A DNA stretch of 61,000 nt from positions 1 to 61,000 of the forward strand of contig JACOSX010000074.1 in assembly GCA_016178625.1 (NCBI GenBank), given 5' to 3'. Under the pieces are notes generated by a model. It saw only the letters and a program-made list of their open reading frames with translations. It ran no database searches and was not told where the DNA came from. The translations under genes were made by a program, and so were the position numbers. The stretch comes from Ignavibacteria bacterium (GTDB lineage: Bacteria > Bacteroidota > Ignavibacteria > UBA10030 > SZUA-254). Positions 17,957 through 27,600 of this stretch are shown here, in pieces. The stretch's first letter is position 1. Every line of letters starts with the position of its first letter.

Positions 17957-18789
17957 ATGTACTTCAGCAACTTCGTGACTGTATCCTTCATCTCTTTGCG
18001 ATGCACAACAATATCGACGAAGCCATGCTCGAGCTGGAACTCTGCTCGCTGGAACCCTTCCGGCAAATCTTTGCCGATTGTCTGTTTAATCACGCGCGGT
18101 CCTGCGAACCCGATGAGCGCTCCGGGTTCGGCGATGTTCACATCGCCCAGCATTGCGTAACTTGCCGTCACGCCACCAGTCGTCGGGTCGGTCATCACCG
18201 AGACGTACGGAATCCCTGCATCAGAAAGCTGGGCGAGCTTGGCGCTCGTCTTGGCAAGTTGCATGAGTGAGAGGGCACCTTCCATCATACGCGCACCGCC
18301 GCTTGAGGAAATCAGGATAAGCGGCGTCCTAGACTTGCGCGCTTTGTCGATTGCTCGGGCGACCTTCTCACCCACGACCGAGCCCATGCTGCCGCCAATA
18401 AAGCCGAAGTCCATGACGCCAATGGTAACCTTCATCTTATTGACCCTGCCTATGCCTATTCGCACCGCATCATTCAGTTCCGTCTTCCGGATCGAGTCTT
18501 TGATCCGTTCCTTGTACTCTTTCGTATCGATAAAGCTCAGCGGGTCAGTGGATCGCATCTTCCGGTCGAGTTCCCTGAACGTTCCTTCATCAAGAAGAAT
18601 CTGAAGATATTCTCGGCTGCCGATGCGGAAATGATTATTACACTTCACGCACGTATAGAGCTGCTGTTCGAGTTGTTTACGGTGGATAATTTCACCACAG
18701 CCGTCACATTTTGTCCACATCCCATCGGGAACGTCTTTCCGTTGAGGTCCACTCTCAATGCTGACTTTTGATCGCCGGAACCACGCCAT
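17947..18789 (-). CDS. accD: Acetyl-CoA carboxylase carboxyltransferase subunit beta
   Basis: A 280-aa AccD, which with AccA transfers the carboxyl group from biotin to acetyl-CoA for fatty acid synthesis. The N-terminal zinc ribbon has Cys28, Cys31, Cys47 and Cys50. The carboxylase core shows GVMDFGFIGGSMGSVVGEK, SSSGGARMMEGALSLMQ and DPTTGGVTASYAMLGD. The ATG overlaps the tsaB stop as TAATG, so it is the last functional gene of the porX-tsaE-tsaB-accD run. Confidence 0.97.
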   Translation of the reverse strand: MAWFRRSKVSIESGPQRKDVPDGMWTKCDGCGEIIHRKQLEQQLYTCVKCNNHFRIGSREYLQILLDEGTFRELDRKMRSTDPLSFIDTKEYKERIKDSIRKTELNDAVRIGIGRVNKMKVTIGVMDFGFIGGSMGSVVGEKVARAIDKARKSRTPLILISSSGGARMMEGALSLMQLAKTSAKLAQLSDAGIPYVSVMTDPTTGGVTASYAMLGDVNIAEPGALIGFAGPRVIKQTIGKDLPEGFQRAEFQLEHGFVDIVVHRKEMKDTVTKLLKYMWE

Positions 18790-19517
18790 TACGATGTCAC
18801 TGTTTGATGTTGGGTTTTCACAAGCGTATAGAAATCTTTCACATAGAGCGGTTCGAGTGAGGCAACATCATCAGCCGTGCCCCGTTCGAGTTTCTCCCTG
18901 CCGAGGGAGGCTACAGTCACCGGCGAGCATAAGCGAGCATCGCGCGGTGGAATGACAACCCGAAAACTTGCGTTCGGTTTATTCTTCGCCAGATGCTCTT
19001 GAAATTTTTCAACACCATCACCAAGAACAATCACACGATCGTTGACATCAACCAAGTTTACCATCTCTTTTAGAACCATCGCGCAGGAGGGTTTGACTTC
19101 CTCAAGGATATTACCACCGTGTCGATATACAGCAGTATACACTTCATCTCGACGTGCATCAATCATCGGCATGATCAGATCTCCCTTCACAGCGAGATAC
19201 TGGTACATCGCTCTCCACGCGAGAGCCTCAAGAGTCAATGCACTGACGATCGGCTTGCTGACCGCATATGCAAGACCCTTTGCAACACTCAAGCCGATGC
19301 GCAGACCCGTGAACGAGCCGGGACCGATCGAGATGGCAATACCATCACAATCTCGCAACTCCATCCCGGAAGATTGTAGGCACTCATCGATGAGTGTCAT
19401 GAGTTTTTCTGAATGAACGTGCGGGGCTTCAACCGAACGTTCGGCGCGCACGTGTCGATCTTCGATCAGAGCAGTTCCACACACTGCGGTGGCGGTTTCG
19501 ATTCCAAGAACAATCAT
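18789..19517 (-). CDS. tsaB: tRNA threonylcarbamoyladenosine synthesis protein TsaB
   Basis: A 242-aa TsaB, partner of TsaD and TsaE in making the t6A modification of ANN-decoding tRNAs. It begins MIVLGIETATAVCGTAL and shows HSEKLMTLIDECL and SIGPGSFTGLRIGLSVAKGLA, the family signature. The open frame runs 43 codons further upstream through tsaE, but the ATG at 19517 overlaps the tsaE stop as ATGA and starts exactly at the conserved N-terminus. The divergent C-terminal half is normal for the family. Confidence 0.95.
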   Translation of the reverse strand: MIVLGIETATAVCGTALIEDRHVRAERSVEAPHVHSEKLMTLIDECLQSSGMELRDCDGIAISIGPGSFTGLRIGLSVAKGLAYAVSKPIVSALTLEALAWRAMYQYLAVKGDLIMPMIDARRDEVYTAVYRHGGNILEEVKPSCAMVLKEMVNLVDVNDRVIVLGDGVEKFQEHLAKNKPNASFRVVIPPRDARLCSPVTVASLGREKLERGTADDVASLEPLYVKDFYTLVKTQHQTVTS

Positions 19518-19957
19518 GCGGCAACCCCGATATGATCTTCTATGGTGATCACACGTGAACGCTCGTCCTCTCCCAACGACAGGTGTACCTCGAACCGGTG
19601 AAGTGGAAGGATATCCTTGATGCGATCCGCCCATTCGATGAGACACACCCCATCGCCACCAAGGTATTCCTCGACACCAATCTCCCGGACTTCGGTTGGA
19701 GACTTCATCCTGTAGAAATCAAAATGGTAGATGTCTACAAATGAACCTTTATACTCCGTCACGATGGTAAAGGTAGGGCTTGCAACATGTTCTTCCACAC
19801 CCAAACCCCGACAGATCCCTTTGATCAAACGTGTCTTTCCGGTCCCGATATCCCCATAGAGCGCGACGATACTACCACGTGCAAGTTCACGTGCGAACTC
19901 TTCACCAAGAGCAATAGTTGCTTCTTCTGAATGTGTCGTGAATGTTTTTCTCTGCAT
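19514..19957 (-). CDS. tsaE: tRNA threonylcarbamoyladenosine synthesis ATPase TsaE
   Basis: A 147-aa P-loop protein of the TsaE (YjeE) family. It has Walker A GDIGTGKTRLIKG, the conserved SPTFTIVTEY block, HFDFYRM and CLIEWADRI, all hallmarks. It powers the TsaBDE complex. It starts 4 bp after porX and overlaps tsaB by ATGA, so the three are almost certainly cotranscribed. Confidence 0.96.
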   Translation of the reverse strand: MQRKTFTTHSEEATIALGEEFARELARGSIVALYGDIGTGKTRLIKGICRGLGVEEHVASPTFTIVTEYKGSFVDIYHFDFYRMKSPTEVREIGVEEYLGGDGVCLIEWADRIKDILPLHRFEVHLSLGEDERSRVITIEDHIGVAA

Positions 19958-19961
19958 CAGC

Positions 19962-21539
19962 TCATTGTTTCGGTTTCAGCTTCACCACGGGCAGAATCAT
20001 TTCTTCCATTGAGATTCCGCCGTGCTGAAAGCTGTCACGGTATTGGTTCAGATACTTATGATAGTCCGTCGGATAGACGAAATAATAATCTTCCTTCGCG
20101 ATCAGATAATTGATTGTAACGCTCCGTTTCGGCAGACGATAGTCAGACGGGTTCTTCACGAAGATTGCATGTCGCTCATCAGCCTTGAGGTTCCGGCCAT
20201 ACTTATAGCGCAAGTTCGTTGATGCTTCCCGATCGCCAATGACTTTGGTCCCGCGTAGACTACGGATACTTCCATGATCGGTTGTCAACACGATCGACAC
20301 ATGTTTCTGTCGGGAGAGGGTTCGCAGCATCGAAAACAATGATGAGTGCATGAACCATGATGTCGTCAGCGATCGGTACGCCGCTTCATCCGGAGCGATC
20401 TCCTTCAACAGTTGAGAGTCCGACCTGCCATGGGCAAGCATGTCGACAAAATTCACCACGACCGCCGTCAGTCGGTTCTTTGCGTACGAAAGGATGTTCT
20501 GGTCGATACTGCGACCGAATTCTGCATCCAGAATCTTGATGTACTTCGAATCCGGCTTCAACTGAATTTTCCTCCGCTCCAACAGGTTATCTAGAAATTG
20601 ATGCTCGTATCTGTTGCGGCTGTTGTCGTCATCTTCCCACTGTTCCCAGATTTCAGGAAAACGGACTTCGATCTCTGCAGGCCATGCGCCGCTGAAGATC
20701 GAATTGCGAGAATACGGCGTTGCAGTCGGGAGGATGGAATAATAATGGTCGCGCGTAACATCAAAATATTCGCGTAGCACTGTCTCCATCGCCATCCATT
20801 GGTCTAATCGCAAGCAGTCTACGACAAAGAAGAACACCGACTTGCTCGTATCCCGAAGCTCGGGGATGAGATAGCGCTCGACGATGTCGACGGAAAGCGT
20901 CGGACGTTTTTCCTGTTCGAGCCAGTGTCGGTAATTCCGCTCGACAAATTTCGAGAACTCCACATTGCATTCCTTGGTCTGGTCGCTGAGTGTTTGTTTG
21001 AGACCGAGCTCCGGGTGCTGGTCCATCTCTATCGACCAGTCAACAAGTTTCAGATAGATCGCCGCCCAATCTGCCGATGTGAGATTATTCTGCAATGCAA
21101 GAGAGATCTCATTGAATTCTTTGATATAGTCACGAGAGACTTGCGCGCCTGCAATTTTTTTTCTCTCTAAAAATTTCTTCACGGCGAGCAGCACCTGGCT
21201 CGGGTTCACCGGCTTAGTAAGGTAATCACTGATCTTCACGCCGATCGCTTCCTCCATCAACCCCTCATCTTCATTCTTCGTGATCATGACAACGGGAAGG
21301 TCGGGGCGGATGTCTTTGATTCGTGACAGCGTCATGAGTCCCCCCATCCCTGCCATCATCTCGTCAAGAAAGACAAGATCGAACGATTTCGATTTCACGA
21401 GACCGATCGCGTCTTCACCATTCGTCGCGGTTTCTACGGTATACCCTTTTTCTGAAAGAAGCATGATGTGAGAGCGGAGAAGCTCGATTTCATCATCGAC
21501 CCAGAGAATTTTTCCTTTTGTTGCTGTCAGTACATTCAT
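19962..21539 (-). CDS. porX: T9SS response regulator PorX (receiver plus PglZ phosphatase domain)
   Basis: A 525-aa protein close to the length of Porphyromonas gingivalis PorX. The CheY-like receiver covers about residues 10-125, with acidic Asp15/Asp16, phospho-acceptor Asp59 in LVFLDEMM, Thr87 and Lys109. A helical linker leads to a PglZ/alkaline-phosphatase-superfamily domain from about 235, with FFVVDCLRLDQW, PTATPYSRNSIFSG (candidate catalytic Thr) and LTTDHGSIRS metal-site motifs. In P. gingivalis PorX pairs with sensor kinase PorY and controls T9SS gene expression. No PorY-like kinase is in this window. It has a promoter at 21556-21584 and a GAGGAG ribosome binding site, and is followed by tsaE after 4 bp. 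Confidence 0.93.
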   Translation of the reverse strand: MNVLTATKGKILWVDDEIELLRSHIMLLSEKGYTVETATNGEDAIGLVKSKSFDLVFLDEMMAGMGGLMTLSRIKDIRPDLPVVMITKNEDEGLMEEAIGVKISDYLTKPVNPSQVLLAVKKFLERKKIAGAQVSRDYIKEFNEISLALQNNLTSADWAAIYLKLVDWSIEMDQHPELGLKQTLSDQTKECNVEFSKFVERNYRHWLEQEKRPTLSVDIVERYLIPELRDTSKSVFFFVVDCLRLDQWMAMETVLREYFDVTRDHYYSILPTATPYSRNSIFSGAWPAEIEVRFPEIWEQWEDDDNSRNRYEHQFLDNLLERRKIQLKPDSKYIKILDAEFGRSIDQNILSYAKNRLTAVVVNFVDMLAHGRSDSQLLKEIAPDEAAYRSLTTSWFMHSSLFSMLRTLSRQKHVSIVLTTDHGSIRSLRGTKVIGDREASTNLRYKYGRNLKADERHAIFVKNPSDYRLPKRSVTINYLIAKEDYYFVYPTDYHKYLNQYRDSFQHGGISMEEMILPVVKLKPKQ

Positions 21540-21555
21540 GCATTACTCCTCTAAT

Positions 21556-21584
21556 AAAATAACCATTTCACTGTAGAGAGTCAA
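21556..21584 (-). promoter_or_regulatory. Promoter for porX-tsaE-tsaB-accD
   Basis: On the minus strand TTGACT (21579-21584), 17 bases, TATTTT (21556-21561), followed by GAGGAG (21546-21551) six bases before the porX ATG. The predicted leader is very short, about 10 bases. It lies in the 93-bp gap after sprA. Confidence 0.6.
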
Positions 21585-21632
21585 CGAACACCTTCAGATC
21601 GCGGTGGAAGGCAAACGGAGAACAGAAACAAC

Positions 21633-24600
21633 TTAAATGGAGATATGGATATCGATGCCGGCTTCGTTCGTTGTGGTGCCGAAGATCAGTGAGCCGCCCT
21701 CATCGGGAGCGGTTTTTGAATAGCGGTAGAACAGGGATGCCGTGACGCGCGTGCTGAGGACATACCGGATGCGCGGTTCAAGTAACGTCCGCGTGTTGCC
21801 TTCGAGAGGAATTCCTTCCTGAGCGGTTTCAAGTATTTGAGGATCGAACCTCTTGCGCGAATTCTTCGTGCGAGAATATGTCATGCTCACATCGAGATCA
21901 TTCGATAGATTCAAGCCGAAGAGCGGAAGCGAGAACCCATGTCGTGAATAGGTGAATGAGAGAGACATTTCTTGCGACAACGCCTCCACAATATTCGGAG
22001 GTGTGGAGGCTAAGTTGAGATCAAGCGACGTAGTCGAGTTATATCGAAGCGTTCCCGACAGGCTGCCCTTCATGACTTCCTTGAATGTCGCATTGATACC
22101 GGCGAGCGGCGAGAAGCCGTAGGAGATGCGTTCAGCGTCGGTCTGCTCCTCTTTTCCAGCAAACCCACGGAAATCTTTCCGGAAGCTGGAGTTATAGGTA
22201 TGTTCGAGTGACATCCTTTCCAAGACGGAGCTTAAACCGACAATCTTCTCAACGCCATCCCACCGAAGGGTCCAGTTCGGTCTCGGGACATACTGGCCGA
22301 AGATTTTATTAAGAATCGGGAGTGCCTCCATTCCTCGCTCGAACGCATCCGCGAGTGCAACGTTGGGAGCAGTCGTCCGCTGGGGATGTGCTTCGAACTT
22401 CCTGCCCACATCTTCGAGATTGCTCTTGAACACTTTGAAGAAGAGCACGGGAGGTAGTGTAAGGAAGGAGCGCTCAATGCTACCGCCGGTGGCTGGTTCA
22501 CCTGCAAACGGATGTCCAAGAGAATCTGTCGTCAGCGTTGTTGATTTCGTGAATTGCCATCCTACTTTCCAATTGATCTCGAGTGTCGCACCGGTCCACA
22601 ACGGGCGATTGGTTCTGAGTGCAAGATTGTTGCTCTGCGAGAATTGATCGGTGAATGAAGTTTTGGCGGCTCGCAAGCCAGGCTCAGTCCTCCATCCAAT
22701 AAATGGAAAGCTCGATTTTGGAGAATACCGTAACGTCCCACTCGGATCGGTGATGAGTCCCAATTGATATAACCGCGATGGTCCGTTTTCGAGAAGTGAT
22801 CCCTGGAAAGGCAATCGACCCCAGAAGTTCTTGAACCCTGTACTGCCGATAACACCAGCGTTGCCACTCCGATTTGTTTGCGAAAAGGAGATGTTGATAT
22901 TCTCGTAATCGAGGAATGGAATCTTTACGAATACCTTCGCCACATTCTTGATCTGAGAGAAGAAACTTTTCGATGGTCCTGTTTCAACGGGTTTCTTCTG
23001 ATCTTTTGGCTTTGTCGAGTCAGGTGGTCCTTCATCCTTTTCTCTGTCCTGATTTCTTCTTTGTTCTGGCGGTTGTGCCTGCGCAGGCTCATCCTTCGTT
23101 TCGAACCACGGGTCGGTGAGCGACTTGAGCCGCAAACTCATGCTAAGCGATATATTATTATCCCAGCCAGCACTTTTGCCGGCGTCGCCGCCCTGGAAGG
23201 AATTCTGCCAGCCGTAGTTCACAGAGTACTGAGCATTCAAGTCGATGTACTTTGTGATATCGAAGATGTTTGGAAGCTTTGGTTTTGAATTAATCGTCAC
23301 GCGCTGTCCATACCGCCCGTCTCTTCCGCCGACCAATAAGTTCCTCAAGATCGACGAAAAGTTTCTTCCCACCGTATCATTATCAAGCGGCAAAAGATTG
23401 CGGTCGATGGAGAGACCGTAATCGCCGGAGAGACTGGTCAATCCGCCCTCAGTCAATTTCCAACCAAACCCGAACGCTTTCGTTGCGCCGAAGTTGCGAG
23501 TTTCCCGCGGCGTACTCCCCGGCGCGCGCGCAATTTCGTACGACCGCGACCGTTGACCTCCTAAACTACCCGAAAGGTTCGTGAAGGGAACATAATACAG
23601 CTTCCATTCTTTGAACTCATTCAGAAGAAAGATCCCATTAAAAATGCTCTTGAACGGCTGAATATAATAATCTGGCGGCAGACTCACAGCGTAGTTCATC
23701 CTTGCATTCCAGAGCCAGCCCGTTCGCTCGGCAATCGATGGATCACGATCGCTGGAAGTGCTATAATTAAATCCGAATGAAAGCTTGTTGAACGTATCGC
23801 GCCAATACCACGCCTGAATCGGTGGAGCGATATGAAAATTCGAGAGTGAATAGGAGTCCTGTACGTGAAGGCTCTGTGATTCTGTGATCACTTTATCCGC
23901 AGCGGCTGGAGTTGAGGCGTGACTCGCAGCCGCGTCAACCACCACATCTGTATTGGGAAGGTATTTGGGCTTCACAAGATTCTCAGAGTGCGCATATCCG
24001 ATGGGAATTGAAGTCCCTTGCCAGTCTTGCGGGAAGAATTTTTCCAGAGCAACATTGGCATTCACCTGCCAATTGATGCCTGTCGTCTGGCTCCCGAAGC
24101 GCTGATCAAGCGCGTGAAAATTTGGATCAGTCCTTGAATAATTGAACTGCATGTTGCCAAAATCGGCAAGCTTTAATTGTGTATCAAAATGATAAGCGAC
24201 CCCCGCAGAGTTCTCAACGTCCACAAGACGGAGCTCGTTCACCCAAATCTGACCCGAAAGATAATCAAGTGGAGGGAGGTAACGCGTCTTCAGGGCAAAT
24301 CCCGGTGACGAATTCCGAACTCCAATCACGATCTCTCGAACCTGACGAAGTGATGGACTTCCTTGGATACCGTATGTTGCACCCGGAGGTCCATTTCTTA
24401 CCGGGATACGGTGAAGCTTGGCAGAAGTAGAATCACGGGCAGATTTTACCGTCGTCAATTCCGAGAAGACAATATTGACCTCATTATTGACCATATCCCA
24501 ACCAGGGTGGATCGGCGCACGATACTCATAGAAGTTGAGAGAGTCCGAGCCAAAGCGAATGTAGATTTCCGCATCATGTTCCGTCGGCGACACATACGTA

Positions 24601-27600
24601 AATGTTGGGTCGCCGTGAACGAACATCTTCATCGATTTATAGTTGAACAGATCGAGAGGTCGGATATTAAACGACTTGAAGCACTCTCGCGACGAATCCC
24701 GCGGAAGATTGTTGATAACCAAAGCAAGAGACTGTTCATTTCCCTCGATAATCTGGCTTGGGTCGGTACGATCCTTTTCCCTCACGATTCCCAATTGGGT
24801 AAATTCAGCCGCATAGTCAGCGTTATCCTCAACGTTCACCGTACTGACTTTCATGATGGTATCGTTCTTCGTCCGCTCCTGCCACTGATTACCAACAAGA
24901 TCCATCTCCGCGATGCGAATGCTCACAGGCTCCTCAAATCCGGACACCCAGAGTCGGAGATATTGGACATTCTGCAGAATTGATTGGGCCGATTGGCTGC
25001 CTAATGATCTGGTAGCTTCGAGAAGGGGAATGCGGAATTGAATCCAGCCATTCTGTCCACCACCAACACGCAATGCATTCTGCACCGTTACACCGGATGA
25101 GTCTATATATGTTGTATCAAGAGGGATTTCATACTCAAGATACTGGTTCGTCTCGTCCAGCGCGTTGTTGCCGTTCAGGTCTGTTGTATTGGGATAAAGA
25201 CCGGATGGATCTTTAGAATTCCCTTCCGTTCCATTAAACTTCACGAGATTGGTATCTGGGTATTCATATTTCCCTGATGAAGTGTATGGCGCCCAATCGT
25301 CACCGCTCGGATCAGCCGCGCTAACGTCCGGATCCCCGGCGTTGGACGCCAGGAATGCATCATGTGTCACTCGTTCAGTACCATCATCTTCCATGTCGAT
25401 CCCGATGTCTTCTCCCGGATTGAGAACGCTGTTCGGAAAGCCACTGGGATTCTGTTGAGTTGAAACGTAATCTTCCGAGGGAGGGTTCTGCCTGGTCCAA
25501 TTTGGAAATACTGCTTCGCTGATACGTCCGAGATCGACATAGAGCCGTCCCTTCTGCAAATCATTGGGACTCTTGCTGATTACTTTCGCCCAGACCTCGA
25601 GGTAGGTAATGTTCTGATCGAGTATGCTTCCCGCCGTCGTGCCGATGTAGCGCATGATCCCATTCCAGTTCGTTCTGAGTGAATCCGGTTTATTGCGATG
25701 GAGCGTTGCATCGAGGTGTGGCGAAAAATTGTAGGTGCCGCGACGGTTTGGAAAGTAATCAAGATTCAAAACGGTTACTTGGTTCTGCCCTTTGCGCGTG
25801 GCTCTCTTGGGCCAGATCTCTTCTGACACGACGTCGCTGGGCAAACGATTGTACCACTCTAATCTCGCCTTCGACCAGGTCTTCACTGAATCAGGAACAG
25901 AACCGAGACGTGTATACGCCGGCGGGCTCGCCAATGTCCATGCTGAATAGGAAATCGGCAACGGTATGGTTCGGCGTGCACCTTCGAAGTCATCGATGTA
26001 GGCAATGCTTGCGCCGTGATCGCTTACGACGGTGCTTTTCTTTGTGTTCGGATCAGGAAGAATGTATGCTGCTTCCCCACCGAATCGCAGGGTTGACATT
26101 TCTCGTGTTCGCAAGAGTGGTAACGCGTCAATCGCATCGGTCAAGAATGGAAGATTCATTGAGGTCGTTGCATCGACGCCCATGATCATGTTATTCGTCG
26201 GTTCCTCACCCAATCGTACCTTATCGCTTAACGTCGCCTGGTTCAGATTCATGATGGTGAATCCCAGGTTGGTATTGGGAAAGACGTTTGGCATTTCACC
26301 GCGGGCACCGATGAGGGTCTTGGAAGCAAGCTGGAACAAATCATTCTGCTCGTACTTCACCTGTACTTGCGCGTTCGGTAATAGCGCCTCGGGATTTCTA
26401 ATCACGACCTCACCGACGATGTAATCGACAGTGTAATCGGTATTGGGTGTGAGCGTTCTGCCATTCAGAATGACCTGCACGCTGCCCTCGACGAGATTAA
26501 ATCCGAGACTGTAACGGCTCGATTGTGCACCTGCAGCCTTTATACGCATCAAGTATTTATTCTTTGCGGAATTATTCTGCGCTGCTTGCGACGTCGTATC
26601 ATACACGTCGCCGAACAGAAGCGAATCACCGACAGGCTTGGTCGGATTGATTTCTCTAAAGTACTTCACGATGGTGGAATCGAATGGCCGCAAGCTCGGA
26701 AAAACGATCTCACCATGTTCTTGATCAACAGTAACATTGGGAATAAAATCAAATTGATTGTCTGGATTCGGAGAATTATCAGATCCATATCGATCCAGAC
26801 CAAACACCTTGAGCAGGGGTTGTCCATCGATTTGATCGATATCTGCTGCACCATAATTAAAGCGCACGATTTTGAAGTCGAACCCATCTTTTTTCAAGTT
26901 TGTTGTGTGGAGAGAATAGATATTCTTCATCATCAGGTCCCATGCCGGCTTGTAGCTTGATCTCGGGAATTCGGGCTTAATCAGCTTGAGAACTTGTACA
27001 TTGTCATTACCCTCAATCTTTCCACCGTACACCAAATCACCGCCTGCGATCCTATAGGAAACGGCAATGATCTGGTTGTCATTGACGCTTGTGAAGAGAT
27101 TGATGTAGCCGCCCAACCGATCAAACGTGTAGTCCCTATTGGGATCGAGTCGCTTGAAGATCCCCTGCTTCGCATATCGTCCGTCGGATGTATCCAGGAC
27201 GCTCAATTCCGCGAGTGTATATCGAGTCGTATCACTATGCGCCGGGAGATCAATATATGCTCGAGCCGTCACCTTATTATTTTCTAAATTGACCGCCGAT
27301 GTGAGACTCACAAAGACATCCATCTGGATGATCTGATTCCTATAGATTTCCTGTGTAATGTTCGGACTACCCGGAACACGGAGAGTCTCAAAGTACTTGC
27401 GGTACAGCGTATCAACGAAGAAATGAGTCTTGCTGTATTCGTCTGGGCGAATGGTGATCTCGCTCGACGCTGCACCGCCGGAGACCGTGAGTTCCCTTGT
27501 TTGTCCCTTTTTCTGAGAGAGCAATGTGGTCAATGTCAGTGGACCGGTCTGCAATTTTGCTTTGATGCCGAAGAGTGCTTGTCCGCCACCGACCAGTGAA

